Source: Kitasatospora sp. NBC_00374 | Lineage (GTDB): Bacteria; Actinomycetota; Actinomycetes; Streptomycetales; Streptomycetaceae | Length of the DNA stretch: 64,000 bases | NCBI RefSeq assembly: GCF_041434935.1 | Contig: NZ_CP107964.1 | Coordinates: forward strand, 3,658,001-3,722,000 | Direction of reading: 5' to 3' | Shown here: positions 49,518 through 59,739 of the stretch, in pieces | Numbering within the stretch: the stretch's first letter is position 1 | Layout: each line of letters begins with the position of its first letter | Notes under the pieces: model-generated | What the model saw: only the letters and a program-made list of their open reading frames with translations | Told to the model about the DNA's origin: nothing | The model's database searches: none | Program-made: the position numbers and the translations under genes

Positions 49518-49548
49518 AGGGCCTGGGGGCCGAAAGCCCCCAGGCCCT
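49518..49548 (-). terminator. Hairpin downstream of map
   Basis: AGGGCCTGGGGGC / GCCCCCAGGCCCT, perfect 13-bp stem with loop CGAAA, 13 bases past the map stop. Followed on the minus strand by TTTGTCCTATTTTG, a modest T-rich stretch. Confidence 0.85.
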
Positions 49549-49561
49549 GAGACCGTTTCGA

Positions 49562-50398
49562 TCAGGCCAACGGGTCCGGAGCTGCGGTGATACCCAGCTT
49601 GGCGAGCTCGGCCCGGCCGCCGTCGAAGGCGGTCAGCACCAGCGGACCCTGCTCGGTGACGGCCACCGAGTGCTCCCAGTGCGAGGCCCAGGTGCCGTCG
49701 TCGGTGACGACCGTCCAGTCGTCCTCCAGCGTGGTGGTGTGCGGGGTGCCGAGGCCGACCATCGGCTCGATCGCCAGCACCGTGCCGGGGATCAGCTTGG
49801 GGCCCTTGCCGCGGCCGGCGACGTAGTTCAGCACGTGCGGCTCCATGTGCATCGCGGTGCCGATGCCGTGGCCGCCGTACCCCTCGGTGATGCCCCACTT
49901 GCCCTTGGGCGGCAGCGGCTGGCGGCGGATGTAGCCCTCGATCGCCCGGGAGACGTCGACCAGCCGGTTGCCCTTCTTCATCTGGGCGATGCCGGCCCAC
50001 ATCGAGCCCTCGGTCACCCGGCTCAGCAGCGCGTGCTCGGGGGCCACCTCGCCGACCGGGACGGTGATGGCCGCGTCGCCGTGCCAACCGTCCACGATCG
50101 CACCGCAGTCGATCGAGATCAGGTCGCCCTCGCGGAGCACCCGCTCGCCGGGGATGCCGTGCACCACCTCGTTGTTGACCGAGGCGCAGATCACCCCGGG
50201 GAACCACAGTCCGCCGTGGTGCGCGCGGAAGTTCGAGGTGGCGCCGTGGTCGGCGATCACCTTCGCCGCGATGTCGTTGAGCTCCTGGGTGGTCACACCC
50301 GGGGCGACCGCCTCCCGGCAGGCCTTGAGCGCTTCGGCGACGACCAGCCCGGCCACTCGCATCTTCGCGATCTGCTCGGGGGTCTTGATCTCCACCAT
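49562..50398 (-). CDS. map: Type I methionine aminopeptidase
   Basis: 278 aa; removes initiator Met from nascent proteins. Metal ligands lie in ISIDCGAIVDGWHGDAA, the His in GYGGHGIGTAMH, and the Glu residues in LAIEPM and WEHSVAVTE. No N-terminal zinc-finger extension. It follows adk with a strong hairpin between. Confidence 0.97.
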   Translation of the reverse strand: MVEIKTPEQIAKMRVAGLVVAEALKACREAVAPGVTTQELNDIAAKVIADHGATSNFRAHHGGLWFPGVICASVNNEVVHGIPGERVLREGDLISIDCGAIVDGWHGDAAITVPVGEVAPEHALLSRVTEGSMWAGIAQMKKGNRLVDVSRAIEGYIRRQPLPPKGKWGITEGYGGHGIGTAMHMEPHVLNYVAGRGKGPKLIPGTVLAIEPMVGLGTPHTTTLEDDWTVVTDDGTWASHWEHSVAVTEQGPLVLTAFDGGRAELAKLGITAAPDPLA

Positions 50399-50475
50399 CC
50401 GGTCACGCCTTCCACTGTTCGTCGCGCACCCGGTCCTTGCCGGGCGGCCGTGCTGCCTACCACCGTACGACGCCG

Positions 50476-50517
50476 GAAACGGCCGGGGTGCCCCGTGCGG
50501 GGCACCCCGGCCGTTTC
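50476..50517 (-). terminator. Hairpin between adk and map
   Basis: Perfect 19-bp stem GAAACGGCCGGGGTGCCCC / GGGGCACCCCGGCCGTTTC with loop GTGC, 20 bases past the adk stop. It suggests that map has its own promoter in the remaining 77 bp. Confidence 0.82.
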
Positions 50518-50536
50518 ACTGGCACTGCGAGGACGC

Positions 50537-51196
50537 TCAGGCGTCCTTGTTCTTCTCCAGCGCGGCGATCGCCCGCGCGGTGACCTCGTCCACCTTGCCG
50601 AGGGCCGGGATGGTCACCAGCAGGCCCTGCTGCGCGTAGTAGTCGATGATCGGCTCGGTCTCCGTGTGGTAGACCTCAAGCCGGGTCCGCACCTTGTCCT
50701 CGGTGTCGTCCGGACGCTGGTACAGCTCACCACCGCACTCGTCGCAGCGGCCCTCCTCCTTCGACGGGTTGTAGACCACGTGGTACACGTGGCCCCCGTC
50801 GTTGCGGCAGAGCCGGCGGCCGGCGATCCGGTTGACGACCTCGTCCTCGGGGACCTCCAGGTCGAGCACACCGTCCAGGGAGATGGCCTGCTCGGCCAGG
50901 AACTCGTCCAGGGCCTTGGCCTGGCCGATGTTCCGCGGGAAGCCGTCGAGCAGGAAGCCGTTGGCGGCGTCCGGCTGGAGCATGCGGTCCTTGGCCATCC
51001 CGATGGTGACCTCGTCCGGCACCAGACGACCCTCGTTCATGTACGCCTTGGCCTCGAGCCCCAGCGGGGTGCCCTGGCTGATGTTGGCGCGGAACAGGTC
51101 TCCGGTGGAGATGTGCGGGATGGACAGGGTCTTGGCCAGGACATGCGCCTGAGTACCCTTCCCGGCCCCGGGAGGCCCGACGAGGACGATTCGCAT
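50537..51196 (-). CDS. adk: Adenylate kinase
   Basis: 219 aa; interconverts ATP + AMP and 2 ADP. P-loop GPPGAGKGTQ, AMP site STGDLFRANI and DGFPRNIGQA. The lid (CRNDGGHVYHVVYNPSKEEG, then RCDECGGELYQR) holds three Cys, resembling the zinc-type lid but with a His-rich first arm. Its ATG overlaps the secY stop by one base (TGATG). Confidence 0.97.
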   Translation of the reverse strand: MRIVLVGPPGAGKGTQAHVLAKTLSIPHISTGDLFRANISQGTPLGLEAKAYMNEGRLVPDEVTIGMAKDRMLQPDAANGFLLDGFPRNIGQAKALDEFLAEQAISLDGVLDLEVPEDEVVNRIAGRRLCRNDGGHVYHVVYNPSKEEGRCDECGGELYQRPDDTEDKVRTRLEVYHTETEPIIDYYAQQGLLVTIPALGKVDEVTARAIAALEKNKDA

Positions 51197-52503
51197 CAGC
51201 GGAGGAACCCTTCGTAGTTACGCTGCTGGAGTTGGCTCTCGATCTGCTTGACAGTTTCGAGGCCCACGCCGACGACGATGAGGACGCTGGTGCCGCCGAA
51301 CGGGAAGTTGGTCTGCTGTCCGAAGGCGACCAGGGCGATCATCGGGATCAACGCGATCAGACCCAGGTAGAGCGAACCCGGCCACGTGATACGGGTGAGC
51401 ACGTAGTTCAGGTACTCGGCCGTCGGTCGGCCGGCCCGGATACCCGGGATGAACCCACCATACTTCTTCATATTGTCGGCAACTTCTTCGGGGTTGAAGG
51501 AGATGGCCACGTAGAAGAAGGCGAAGAACACGATCAGCACGAAGTACGTGATCATGTAGACCGGGTGGTCGCCCTTGACGAAGTTTGTCCGGATCCAGGT
51601 CGCCCAGCCGGCCTGGCTGTTGGTGAGCTGAACCACCAGGGCCGGAATGTAGAGGAGCGAGGAGGCGAAGATGACCGGGATCACACCCGCCTGGTTCACC
51701 TTCAGCGGGATGTAGGTCGAGGTGCCGCCGAACGCCTTCCGCCCGATCATGCGCTTCGCGTACTGCACCGGAATCCGGCGCTGTGCCTGCTCCACGAAGA
51801 TGACCAGGCCGACCACGACGATGCCGACCGCGATGACGCTGAAGAACTCGACCCAGCCGCCGCCGATGGTGCCGGACTGCTTGATCTGCCACATCGAGCC
51901 GGGGAAGCCGGCCGCGATGGAGGTGAAGATCAGGATGGACATGCCGTTGCCGATACCGCGGTCGGTGATCAGCTCACCCAGCCACATGATCACCGTGGTG
52001 CCCGCGGTCATCGTGATGACCATGGTGGCGATCCGGAAGACGGACTGGTCCGGCACGACCTGGTCGGCGTAGGCGCAACCGCTGAACAGGGCGCCGCTGG
52101 AGGCCGTCGCGACGATGCCGGTGCCCTGGAGCACGGCGAGCGCGATGGTCAGGTAGCGGGTGTACTGGGTGATCTTCGCCGTACCGGCCTGGCCCTCCTT
52201 CTTCAGCGCCTCGAGCCGGGGAATGACCACGGTGAGGAGCTGGAGGATGATGCTGGCCGTGATGTACGGCATGATGCCGAGCGCGAAGATCGTCAGCTGC
52301 AGCAGCGCATTTCCGCTGAAGAGGTTCACCAGGGCGAACAGGCCACCTGGCTTGTCCGACAGACACTGGTTGACGGCAACAAAGTTGACGCCCGGTACGG
52401 GAATGTGCGCGCCCGCCCTGAACAGCACCATGATGCCCAGCGTGAACAGCAGCTTCTTGCGCAGGTCGGGCGTCTGGAACGCCCGCGCGAACGCACTGAG
52501 CAC
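51196..52503 (-). CDS. secY: Protein translocase channel subunit SecY
   Basis: 435-aa inner-membrane channel of Sec export with about ten membrane helices. MLSAFARAFQTPDLRKKLLF is the cytoplasmic start; GGLFALVNLFSGNALLQLTI contains the plug region; FIPGIRAGRPTAEYLNYVLT and the end QLQQRNYEGFLR are conserved. Coupled with adk downstream. The 281-bp gap from rplO has a terminator, so secY-adk probably has its own promoter. Confidence 0.98.
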   Translation of the reverse strand: MLSAFARAFQTPDLRKKLLFTLGIMVLFRAGAHIPVPGVNFVAVNQCLSDKPGGLFALVNLFSGNALLQLTIFALGIMPYITASIILQLLTVVIPRLEALKKEGQAGTAKITQYTRYLTIALAVLQGTGIVATASSGALFSGCAYADQVVPDQSVFRIATMVITMTAGTTVIMWLGELITDRGIGNGMSILIFTSIAAGFPGSMWQIKQSGTIGGGWVEFFSVIAVGIVVVGLVIFVEQAQRRIPVQYAKRMIGRKAFGGTSTYIPLKVNQAGVIPVIFASSLLYIPALVVQLTNSQAGWATWIRTNFVKGDHPVYMITYFVLIVFFAFFYVAISFNPEEVADNMKKYGGFIPGIRAGRPTAEYLNYVLTRITWPGSLYLGLIALIPMIALVAFGQQTNFPFGGTSVLIVVGVGLETVKQIESQLQQRNYEGFLR

Positions 52504-52735
52504 GGTGCCTCCTGCGCCTCCCGCACATCGTCGGCGGGAGGGTCGGTCCTGAATGGGGAGTGGATTGCGCGCCCCCGTACGGGCTGGGCACAGGCAAGCC
52601 TGGCGCCAGCGTACAAGGGAACTCCACGGACTCTAACAGTGCGCGGCCATCGGGCAGAAGCTTGAGCCGTTCCTCCCCCACTGACGGGGTACGGCTTGCC
52701 CGGTTTTGACACACAATTCGCCCACAAATGCAGCA

Positions 52736-52769
52736 GGCCCCGCACCTCCCTTTCGGGAAGTGCGGGGCC
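52736..52769 (-). terminator. Hairpin after rplO
   Basis: GGCCCCGCAC-C-TCCC pairs with GGGA-A-GTGCGGGGCC (one mismatch) around a four-base loop, starting 16 bases past the rplO stop. It marks the end of the S10-spc transcript before secY. Confidence 0.8.
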
Positions 52770-52784
52770 CTGGGGTCAACAGGC

Positions 52785-53237
52785 TCAGAGGAGCTCGGTG
52801 ACGGTGCCGCCGGCGGCGGTGATCTTCTCGGCCGCGGAGCCGGAGACGGCGTCGACCGTCACCTGCAGCGCCACCGCGATGTCGCCCTGGCCGAGGACCT
52901 TGACGAGCTCGTTCTTGCGAACGGCGCCCTTCTCGATCAGGTCGGCCACGGTGACCTCGCCACCCTGCGGGTAGAGCTCGGCCAGCTTGTCCAGGTTCAC
53001 GACCTGGAACTGCTTGTGGGCCGGGTTCTTGAAGCCCTTCAGCTTCGGCAGGCGCATGTGGAGGGGCATCTGGCCACCCTCGAAGCGCTGCGGAACCTGG
53101 TAGCGGGCCTTGGTGCCCTTGGTACCACGACCTGCGGTCTTACCCTTGGAACCTTCACCACGACCCACACGGATCTTGGCGGTCTTGGCACCCGGGGCAG
53201 GCTTCAGGTTGTGGACCTTCAGCGGAGAGTCCGCCAT
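52785..53237 (-). CDS. rplO: 50S ribosomal protein L15
   Basis: 150 aa from ATG 53237, with GAGGAGG nine bases upstream: [59 protein letters not shown]. One base separates it from rpmD. Confidence 0.98.
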   Translation of the reverse strand: MADSPLKVHNLKPAPGAKTAKIRVGRGEGSKGKTAGRGTKGTKARYQVPQRFEGGQMPLHMRLPKLKGFKNPAHKQFQVVNLDKLAELYPQGGEVTVADLIEKGAVRKNELVKVLGQGDIAVALQVTVDAVSGSAAEKITAAGGTVTELL

Positions 53238-53238
53238 G

Positions 53239-53421
53239 TCAGTCAACCTCCTCGACCGTGACGAGGTGACGGACAGTCTGGGCCATCCCGCGGATCTCGG
53301 GACGGTCCTCCTTCACGACCACGTCGTTCATCCGCTTGAGACCAAGCGAACGAAGGGTGTCACGGTGGTTCTGCTTGCTACCGATGTAGGACTTGGTCTG
53401 CGTGATCTTGAGGCGAGCCAT
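53239..53421 (-). CDS. rpmD: 50S ribosomal protein L30
   Basis: 60 aa: [45 protein letters not shown]. Its ATG overlaps the rpsE stop by one base. Confidence 0.97.
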   Translation of the reverse strand: MARLKITQTKSYIGSKQNHRDTLRSLGLKRMNDVVVKEDRPEIRGMAQTVRHLVTVEEVD

Positions 53422-54044
53422 CAGGCGCTCACCCCTGCAGCACGCGCCCGCAGCAGAGCGGCGGGAGCCACGTCCTCCAGCGGCAGGCCACGGCGGGCAG
53501 CGATCTCCTCGGGGCGCACGAGGCCCTTCAGAGCAGCCACCGTGGCGTGCACGATGTTGATCGCGTTGTCCGAGCCGAGCGACTTCGACAGGATGTCGTG
53601 GACGCCGGCGCACTCCAGGACGGCACGCACCGGGCCACCGGCGATAACGCCGGTACCGGGGGAAGCCGGCTTCAGGAGCACGACGCCAGCGGCCTTCTCG
53701 CCCTGGATCGGGTGCGGGATGGTGCCCTGGATACGGGGGACCTTGAAGAAGTTCTTCTTGGCCTCCTCAACGCCCTTGGCGATGGCGGCCGGAACCTCCT
53801 TCGCCTTGCCGTATCCGACACCCACGGTGCCGTCACCGTCGCCCACCACGACCAGCGCGGTGAAGCTGAAACGACGACCACCCTTGACAACCTTGGCGAC
53901 TCGGTTGATCGCTACGACGCGCTCAACGTAAGCAGTCTTCTCGACGGCGGGAGCGTTGCCCCGGTCGTCACGCTTACGGTCACGCCGCTCGCCACCGCCG
54001 GTGCCGCCGCCGGCGCCGCTACCGCGGCGCTGGGGTCCAGCCAT
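53421..54044 (-). CDS. rpsE: 30S ribosomal protein S5
   Basis: 207 aa. A Gly/Arg-rich N-terminal extension ([20 protein letters not shown]) precedes the core [20 protein letters not shown] and [14 protein letters not shown]. Located in the decoding-site region involved in accuracy. Confidence 0.98.
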   Translation of the reverse strand: MAGPQRRGSGAGGGTGGGERRDRKRDDRGNAPAVEKTAYVERVVAINRVAKVVKGGRRFSFTALVVVGDGDGTVGVGYGKAKEVPAAIAKGVEEAKKNFFKVPRIQGTIPHPIQGEKAAGVVLLKPASPGTGVIAGGPVRAVLECAGVHDILSKSLGSDNAINIVHATVAALKGLVRPEEIAARRGLPLEDVAPAALLRARAAGVSA

Positions 54045-54092
54045 TGGAATTACCTCTCTCGATTACGTCCGTCGACTGAGCCGACGAGCGGC

Positions 54093-54476
54093 TTAGAAGT
54101 CGAGCCCGGCCTCACGAGCCGCGTCCGCCAGGGCGGCGATGCGGCCGGCGTACCGGTTGCCCGCGCGGTCGAAGACGACCGACTCGATGCCGGCGGCCTT
54201 GGCGCGCTCGGCGACCAGGGCTCCGACCTTCTTGGCCAGCTCGGTCTTGTCGCCCTCGTTGCCACGGATGGAAACATCGAGGGTGGACGCCGACGCCAGG
54301 GTGTGACCCTTGGCGTCGTCGATGACCTGGGCGACCATGTGACGGTTCGAGCGGGTCACCACGAGCCGCGGACGCAGCTCGGTGCCGGTGACGCGCTTGC
54401 GAACGCGGATGGCGCGGCGCTTGCGGGCGGCGTTCTTGTAGGCGTTGCCCTTGCCGATCTTGACAGAGACGCTCAT
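54093..54476 (-). CDS. rplR: 50S ribosomal protein L18
   Basis: 127 aa; 5S rRNA-binding. [20 protein letters not shown] and the end [20 protein letters not shown] are typical. Begins three bases after the rplF stop. Confidence 0.97.
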   Translation of the reverse strand: MSVSVKIGKGNAYKNAARKRRAIRVRKRVTGTELRPRLVVTRSNRHMVAQVIDDAKGHTLASASTLDVSIRGNEGDKTELAKKVGALVAERAKAAGIESVVFDRAGNRYAGRIAALADAAREAGLDF

Positions 54477-54479
54477 CGC

Positions 54480-55019
54480 TTACTTACCACTCTTTCCGAC
54501 CTTGCGGCGGATGACCTCGCCCGCGTACTTGACGCCCTTGGCCTTGTACGGGTCAGGCTTGCGCAGCTTGCGGATCTTGGCCGAAACCTCACCCACGAGC
54601 TGCTTGTCGATCCCGTCCACGTGGAACTTGGTGGGCGACTCGACCACGAAGGAGATGCCCTCCGGGGCCTCGATCAGGATCGGGTGGCTGTAGCCGAGCT
54701 GGAACTCCATGTCGGAGCCCTTCGCTGCGACTCGGTAACCAACACCGCTGATCTCCAGCGACTTGCGGTAGCCCGCGGTCACGCCGGTGATCATGTTCGC
54801 CACCAGCGTCCGCGACAGGCCGTGAAGGGCCTTCGACTGACGCTCGTCGTTCGGGCGGGTGACGAGCAGGGTGCCGTCCTCGCCCTTGCCGATCTCGATC
54901 GGCGCGGCGACGACGTGGGTGAGGGAGCCCTTGGGGCCCTTCACCGACACCTCGCGGCCATCGATGGTGACGTCCACGCCGGCGGGAACCGGGATGGGCA
55001 GCCGTCCAATGCGAGACAT
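54480..55019 (-). CDS. rplF: 50S ribosomal protein L6
   Basis: 179 aa: [31 protein letters not shown], and the conserved end [20 protein letters not shown]. Confidence 0.98.
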   Translation of the reverse strand: MSRIGRLPIPVPAGVDVTIDGREVSVKGPKGSLTHVVAAPIEIGKGEDGTLLVTRPNDERQSKALHGLSRTLVANMITGVTAGYRKSLEISGVGYRVAAKGSDMEFQLGYSHPILIEAPEGISFVVESPTKFHVDGIDKQLVGEVSAKIRKLRKPDPYKAKGVKYAGEVIRRKVGKSGK

Positions 55020-55041
55020 TGCTGTACCTCCGTTTCCCGAA

Positions 55042-55449
55042 TTACCAGACGTAGGCGAGAACTTCTCCGCCTACGCCCTTCTTGGCGGCCTGCTTGTCGG
55101 TGAGGAGACCCGAGGACGTGGAGATGATCGCCACGCCCAGGCCGCCGAGCACCTTCGGCAGGTTGGTGGACTTTGCGTAAACGCGCAGACCCGGCTTGCT
55201 GATGCGCTTGATGCCGGCAATGGAGCGCTCACGGTTGGGACCGAACTTGAGCTCGATGGTCAGCTTCTTGCCGACCTCGCCCTCGGCCGGCTCCTCAACC
55301 TTGTAGGAGGAGATGTACCCCTCCTGCTGCAGGATCTCGGCGACATGCGCCTTGATCTTGCTGGCCGGCATCGCCACGGTGTCGTGGTACGCCGAGTTCG
55401 CGTTACGCAGACGCGTGAGCATGTCTGCGATGGGGTCGGTCATGGTCAT
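55042..55449 (-). CDS. rpsH: 30S ribosomal protein S8
   Basis: 135 aa from ATG 55449 ([20 protein letters not shown]), with GAGG five bases upstream; ATG 55443 is also possible. The end [20 protein letters not shown] is typical. S8 is a translational repressor of the spc operon in E. coli, which makes the structured gap just upstream noteworthy. Confidence 0.97.
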   Translation of the reverse strand: MTMTDPIADMLTRLRNANSAYHDTVAMPASKIKAHVAEILQQEGYISSYKVEEPAEGEVGKKLTIELKFGPNRERSIAGIKRISKPGLRVYAKSTNLPKVLGGLGVAIISTSSGLLTDKQAAKKGVGGEVLAYVW

Positions 55450-55487
55450 GATGGCCTCAGGCCTCTCTCGCCGTGGTTTCTCCGCGC

Positions 55488-55547
55488 CAGGTCCCCCTCC
55501 GCGCACTCGCTAAAGAGTGCGAAAGGGGCACAAGCGCAGGGGACCTG
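55488..55547 (-). promoter_or_regulatory. Structured RNA element just upstream of rpsH
   Basis: Outer stem CAGGTCCCC (55488-55496) / GGGGACCTG (55539-55547) encloses an inner hairpin CGCACTC (55502-55508) / GAGTGCG (55515-55521). It ends about 39 bases before the rpsH ATG. Function unknown: possible regulatory site or processing signal. Confidence 0.55.
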
Positions 55548-55619
55548 CGGCGTAGTAAGACTGGGTGCGAGCCCTCAGAAGAGAGCCGCGAGCACCTATA
55601 GGAGATGCTGCGGCAGGGG

Positions 55620-55677
55620 GCCCGACCCCACTACCTTACGGGATTCCGTACGGAGACCCAAAAGACGGGGGTCGGGC
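55620..55677 (-). promoter_or_regulatory. Second structured element between rpsN and rpsH
   Basis: GCCCGACCCC (55620-55629) pairs with GGGGTCGGGC (55668-55677), closing a 38-base loop that holds an inner hairpin TACGG (55637-55641) / CCGTA (55646-55650). It begins about 38 bases past the rpsN stop and could act as a terminator, attenuator or leader. Confidence 0.55.
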
Positions 55678-55714
55678 ACCACTGCATCGCGTTGGTGTGC
55701 CTGGCGCTCCGGGG

Positions 55715-55900
55715 TTACCAGGAGCTCTTGGTCACGCCCGGCAGCTCGCCGCGGTGCGCCATCTCACGGAGGCACACACGGCACAGGCCGAACTTGCGGT
55801 ACACCGAGTGCGGGCGGCCGCAGCGCTGGCAACGGGTGTAAGCCCGAACGCCAAACTTCGGCTTGCGCTCGGCCTTTGCGATCAGGGCCTTCTTCGCCAT
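55715..55900 (-). CDS. rpsN: 30S ribosomal protein S14, zinc-binding type (type Z)
   Basis: 61 aa from ATG 55900, AAGGAGG seven bases upstream. C24-x2-C27 and C40-x2-C43 are the zinc ligands ([24 protein letters not shown]). A zinc-free paralogue is expected elsewhere in such genomes but is not here. Confidence 0.98.
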   Translation of the reverse strand: MAKKALIAKAERKPKFGVRAYTRCQRCGRPHSVYRKFGLCRVCLREMAHRGELPGVTKSSW

Positions 55901-55902
55901 GC

Positions 55903-56472
55903 TCACGCCTCCTTGAACGGGAAGCCCAGAGCGCGAAGCAGCGCCCGGCCTTCATCGTCGGTCTGAGCGGTGGTCACGACGGTGATGTCCATACCGCGCT
56001 GACGGTCGACCTTGTCCTGGTCGATCTCGTGGAACATAACCTGCTCGGTCAGACCGAACGTGTAGTTGCCACGGCCGTCGAACTGCTTGGGCGAGAGGCC
56101 GCGGAAGTCACGGATACGCGGCAGAGCCAGCGACACCAGACGGTCCACGAACTCCCACATGCGGTCACCACGGAGGGTGACGTGGGCGCCGATCGGCTGC
56201 CCCTCGCGGAGCTTGAACTGCGCGATGGACTTGCGGGCCTTGGTCACGGCCGGCTTCTGGCCGGTGATCGCGGTCAGGTCCTTGATCGCGCCCTCGATCA
56301 GCTTGCTGTCACGGGCTGCCTCACCGACACCCATGTTGACCACGACCTTGACCAGGCCGGGGATCAGCATGACGTTCTCGTACGAGAACTCCTCGCGCAG
56401 CTGGCCCTTGATCTCGGAGTTGTAACGCTCCTTGAGGCGGGGGGCCACCTTCTCAACAGTCGTCTCAGACAT
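55903..56472 (-). CDS. rplE: 50S ribosomal protein L5
   Basis: 189 aa: 5S rRNA-binding. [40 protein letters not shown], and IFxE-region variant [20 protein letters not shown]. Its ATG overlaps the rplX stop by one base. Confidence 0.98.
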   Translation of the reverse strand: MSETTVEKVAPRLKERYNSEIKGQLREEFSYENVMLIPGLVKVVVNMGVGEAARDSKLIEGAIKDLTAITGQKPAVTKARKSIAQFKLREGQPIGAHVTLRGDRMWEFVDRLVSLALPRIRDFRGLSPKQFDGRGNYTFGLTEQVMFHEIDQDKVDRQRGMDITVVTTAQTDDEGRALLRALGFPFKEA

Positions 56473-56795
56473 CAGATGTCCTCACCGGTCCGCTTGGCAA
56501 CGCGGATCTTGTTGCCCTCGTCGTCGAAGCGGTAACCAACGCGGGTGACGACCTTCTTGCCGTCCTTCTCAACGACCAGCTGGACGTTGGAGACGTGCAC
56601 CGGGGCCTCGACGGTGACAATGCCACCCTGAGTGCCCGGGCCCGGCTTGGTGTGCTTCTTGACCCGGTTCACACCCTCGACGAGGACCTTGTTCTCGGCG
56701 GGGATGGCCTGGATGACCTTGCCCTGCTTGCCGCGGTCCTTGCCGGTGATGACCTGAACCAGGTCACCCTTCTTGATCTTCATGCTGTTCGCCAT
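56472..56795 (-). CDS. rplX: 50S ribosomal protein L24
   Basis: 107 aa with the KOW motif [20 protein letters not shown] and [20 protein letters not shown]. Three bases separate it from rplN. Confidence 0.98.
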   Translation of the reverse strand: MANSMKIKKGDLVQVITGKDRGKQGKVIQAIPAENKVLVEGVNRVKKHTKPGPGTQGGIVTVEAPVHVSNVQLVVEKDGKKVVTRVGYRFDDEGNKIRVAKRTGEDI

Positions 56796-56798
56796 GGG

Positions 56799-57170
56799 TT
56801 AGAGCACCTCCGGCGCCAGCGAGATGATCTTCATGAACTTCTTGTCACGCAGCTCGCGGCCCACCGGGCCGAAGATGCGGGTGCCACGGGGGTCACCATC
56901 GGTGTTCTTGAGAACAACCGCAGCGTTCTCGTCGAAGCGGATGTACGAGCCATCCGGACGACGACGCTCCTTGACGGTGCGAACGATGACGCACTTGACG
57001 ACGTCACCCTTCTTCACCGAACCACCGGGGATCGCGTCCTTGACGGTGGCGACGATGACGTCCCCGATACCGGCGTAGCGGCGACCGGAGCCACCGAGAA
57101 CACGGATGCAAAGGATCTCCTTGGCACCAGTGTTGTCGGCGACGCGCAGTCGCGACTCCTGCTGGATCAC
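56799..57170 (-). CDS. rplN: 50S ribosomal protein L14
   Basis: 123 aa, GTG start: [57 protein letters not shown] 99-bp gap separates it from rpsQ. Confidence 0.98.
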   Translation of the reverse strand: MIQQESRLRVADNTGAKEILCIRVLGGSGRRYAGIGDVIVATVKDAIPGGSVKKGDVVKCVIVRTVKERRRPDGSYIRFDENAAVVLKNTDGDPRGTRIFGPVGRELRDKKFMKIISLAPEVL

Positions 57171-57269
57171 AGCTTTCTCCTGATCGTCAACGAGAGTCGA
57201 CGGGCCGGCCGCTGCTCACTCGATCGCATCGCTGCATCGAGCACATACGGCCGTACCACATCGGCTTCG

Positions 57270-57542
57270 TTACTTGGCCTTCTCGAGGATCTCGACGACG
57301 CGCCAGCGCTTCGTCGCGGACAGCGGGCGGGTCTCCATCAGGAGGACCCGGTCGCCGATGCCGCAAGCGTTCTGCTCGTCGTGCGCCTTCAGCTTGTTCG
57401 TACGGCGGATGACCTTGCCGTACAGAGCGTGCTTGACGCGGTCCTCGACGGCGACGACGACGGTCTTGTCCATCTTGTCGCTGACGACGAGACCCTCACG
57501 GGTCTTGCGGAAACCGCGCGTCTCGTTGGTGTTCTCAGTCAT
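57270..57542 (-). CDS. rpsQ: 30S ribosomal protein S17
   Basis: 90 aa: [20 protein letters not shown], then [20 protein letters not shown]. Its ATG overlaps the rpmC stop by one base. Confidence 0.98.
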   Translation of the reverse strand: MTENTNETRGFRKTREGLVVSDKMDKTVVVAVEDRVKHALYGKVIRRTNKLKAHDEQNACGIGDRVLLMETRPLSATKRWRVVEILEKAK

Positions 57543-57766
57543 CAGGCGTTCTCCACCGTCTCGATGCCCAGCTCGCGCTCGCGCATCAGGGTGTAGATCC
57601 GCGCGATGTCCTTCCGGACGAGCTTGAGCCGTCCGTGGTTGTCGAGCTGCCCGGTCGCCGCCTGGAAGCGGAGGTTGAACAGCTCCTCCTTGGCCTCGCG
57701 GAGCTTGGCAACGAGACCCTCGTTGTCCAGCTCGCGCAGCTCAGCAGCCTTGGTGCCGGCCGACAT
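57542..57766 (-). CDS. rpmC: 50S ribosomal protein L29
   Basis: 74 aa: [40 protein letters not shown]. One-base overlaps with rplP and rpsQ. The L29 site lies at the peptide exit tunnel. Confidence 0.97.
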   Translation of the reverse strand: MSAGTKAAELRELDNEGLVAKLREAKEELFNLRFQAATGQLDNHGRLKLVRKDIARIYTLMRERELGIETVENA

Positions 57767-58185
57767 CAGCTCTCACCTGCCTCGCGCCGGACAATCCGGC
57801 ACTTCATCGGGAGCTTGTGAGCTGCGCGGGTCAGCGCCTCACGAGCCACCTTCTCGTTGGGGTACGACAGCTCGAACATGACCCGACCCGGGTGCACGTT
57901 CGCGATCCACCACTCGGGCGAACCCTTACCGGAACCCATGCGGGTCTCGGCCGGCTTCTTGGTGAGCGGGCGGTCCGGGTAAATGTTGATCCAGACCTTG
58001 CCACCACGGCGGATGTGACGGGTGATCGCGATACGAGCGGACTCGATCTGACGGTTCGTCACGTAGGCCGGGGTAACGGCCTGGATGCCGTACTCGCCGA
58101 ATGCGAGCTCGGTGCCACCCTTGGCCGCACCGCGGCGCTTCGGGTGGTGCTGCTTGCGGTGCTTGACCCTACGAGGGATCAGCAT
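57766..58185 (-). CDS. rplP: 50S ribosomal protein L16
   Basis: 139 aa: [20 protein letters not shown], then [20 protein letters not shown]. Four bases after the rpsC stop. Confidence 0.98.
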   Translation of the reverse strand: MLIPRRVKHRKQHHPKRRGAAKGGTELAFGEYGIQAVTPAYVTNRQIESARIAITRHIRRGGKVWINIYPDRPLTKKPAETRMGSGKGSPEWWIANVHPGRVMFELSYPNEKVAREALTRAAHKLPMKCRIVRREAGES

Positions 58186-58189
58186 GGGG

Positions 58190-59014
58190 TCAGGCCTCCG
58201 TTCCGGTGTTCTCTGCAGCCGGAGCCTCGGTCACCGGGGCCGAGGCCTCGGTGCCCTGGGGGCGACGGCCGCGGCCACCACGCTCGCCACCACGGGCGCC
58301 GCCACGCTCGCCGCGCGCGGGGCGGGCGTCGTTGCGGGCCGGGCGGTTGCCCGAGCGGGCAGCAGCGTTCTCAGCGCGGACCTCGGCGATGTTCTTGACG
58401 TCGCCCTTGTAGATCCAGACCTTCACGCCGATACGGCCGAAGGTCGTCTTGGCCTCGAAGAAGCCGTAGTCGACGTTCGCACGAAGGGTGTGCAGCGGCA
58501 CACGACCCTCGCGGTAGAACTCCGAACGGCTCATCTCGGCGCCGCCGAGACGACCGGAGCACTGGACCTTGATGCCCTTGGCGCCGGCCTTCATGGTGCT
58601 CTGCATCGACTTGCGCATCGCACGACGGAAGGAGACGCGGGAGGACAGCTGCTCCGCGACGCCCTGAGCCACGAGCTGGGCGTCCAGCTCGGGGTTCTTG
58701 ACCTCGAGGATGTTCAGCTGGACCTGCTTGCCGGTCAGCTTCTCCAGGTTGCCCCGGATCTTGTCGGCCTCCGCGCCGCGGCGACCGATGACGATGCCCG
58801 GACGAGCGGTGTGGATGTCGACGCGGACGCGGTCGCGGGTGCGCTCGATCTCAACCTTCGAGATGCCGGCGCGCTCCATGCCCTTCGTCATCATGCGACG
58901 AATGGCAACGTCTTCCTTGACGTAGTCCTTGTACAGCTTGTCGGCGTACCAGCGGGACTTGAAGTCCGTGCTGATGCCGAGGCGGAACCCGTGCGGGTTA
59001 ACCTTCTGGCCCAT
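58190..59014 (-). CDS. rpsC: 30S ribosomal protein S3
   Basis: 274 aa: [22 protein letters not shown] domain around [20 protein letters not shown], and a C-terminal Arg/Gly-rich extension ([20 protein letters not shown]) ending in an acidic Ala/Thr/Glu tail. The extension is typical of high-GC actinobacteria. One-base overlap with rplV. Confidence 0.98.
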   Translation of the reverse strand: MGQKVNPHGFRLGISTDFKSRWYADKLYKDYVKEDVAIRRMMTKGMERAGISKVEIERTRDRVRVDIHTARPGIVIGRRGAEADKIRGNLEKLTGKQVQLNILEVKNPELDAQLVAQGVAEQLSSRVSFRRAMRKSMQSTMKAGAKGIKVQCSGRLGGAEMSRSEFYREGRVPLHTLRANVDYGFFEAKTTFGRIGVKVWIYKGDVKNIAEVRAENAAARSGNRPARNDARPARGERGGARGGERGGRGRRPQGTEASAPVTEAPAAENTGTEA

Positions 59015-59361
59015 TACCGGGTCCCTTCCTTGCTGCTGACGACCACGGTGATGTGGCTGGTCCGCTTGCGGATCCGGTAGGCACGGCCCTGGGCGCGCGG
59101 CCGGAACCGCTTCAGGGTCGGGCCCTCGTCAACGTACGCCTCGGAGATCACGAGGTCGTCCACGTTGTTGTGGTTGTAGTTGTGCACGGCGTTGGCGATG
59201 GCGCTGTCGAGCACCTTGCCGACCGGCACGGTCGCGGCCTGCGGAGCGAAACGCAGGACCGCCTGGGCCTCCGTGGCGTTCAGGCCACGGATGAGGTCCA
59301 CCACGCGGCGGGCCTTCATGGGCGTGACGCGGATGTACCGCGCCTGGGCCCTGGCTTCCAT
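59014..59361 (-). CDS. rplV: 50S ribosomal protein L22
   Basis: 115 aa from ATG 59361 ([20 protein letters not shown]), AAGGGG upstream; the longer open frame is not used. The exit-tunnel hairpin part [20 protein letters not shown] is standard. Confidence 0.98.
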   Translation of the reverse strand: MEARAQARYIRVTPMKARRVVDLIRGLNATEAQAVLRFAPQAATVPVGKVLDSAIANAVHNYNHNNVDDLVISEAYVDEGPTLKRFRPRAQGRAYRIRKRTSHITVVVSSKEGTR

Positions 59362-59446
59362 GGTTGTCCCCTTGCTGGTGTAAGTCATGTGAGTCTTGCT
59401 GGCGCTCAAGCTCGCGAGCACCCGCTGCGAAGCTGCGAGGTGACGC

Positions 59447-59728
59447 TTAGCGACGCTTCGACTTGCGGTCTTCCTTCACGTGCCCCTTGAAGGTGCGCGT
59501 GGGGGCGAACTCGCCGAGCTTGTGGCCGACCATCGACTCGGTGACGAACACCGGGACGTGCTTGCGGCCATCGTGAACCGCGATCGTGTGGCCGAGCATG
59601 GCCGGGAAGATCACGGAACGACGGGACCAGGTCTTGATGACGTTCTGGGTGCCCGCCTCGTTCTGCGCGTCCACCTTCTTGAGAAGGTGGCCGTCGATGA
59701 AGGGGCCCTTCTTGAGACTGCGCGGCAT
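59447..59728 (-). CDS. rpsS: 30S ribosomal protein S19
   Basis: 93 aa from ATG 59728: [55 protein letters not shown]. Confidence 0.98.
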   Translation of the reverse strand: MPRSLKKGPFIDGHLLKKVDAQNEAGTQNVIKTWSRRSVIFPAMLGHTIAVHDGRKHVPVFVTESMVGHKLGEFAPTRTFKGHVKEDRKSKRR

Positions 59729-59739
59729 CTGACCTGCTC

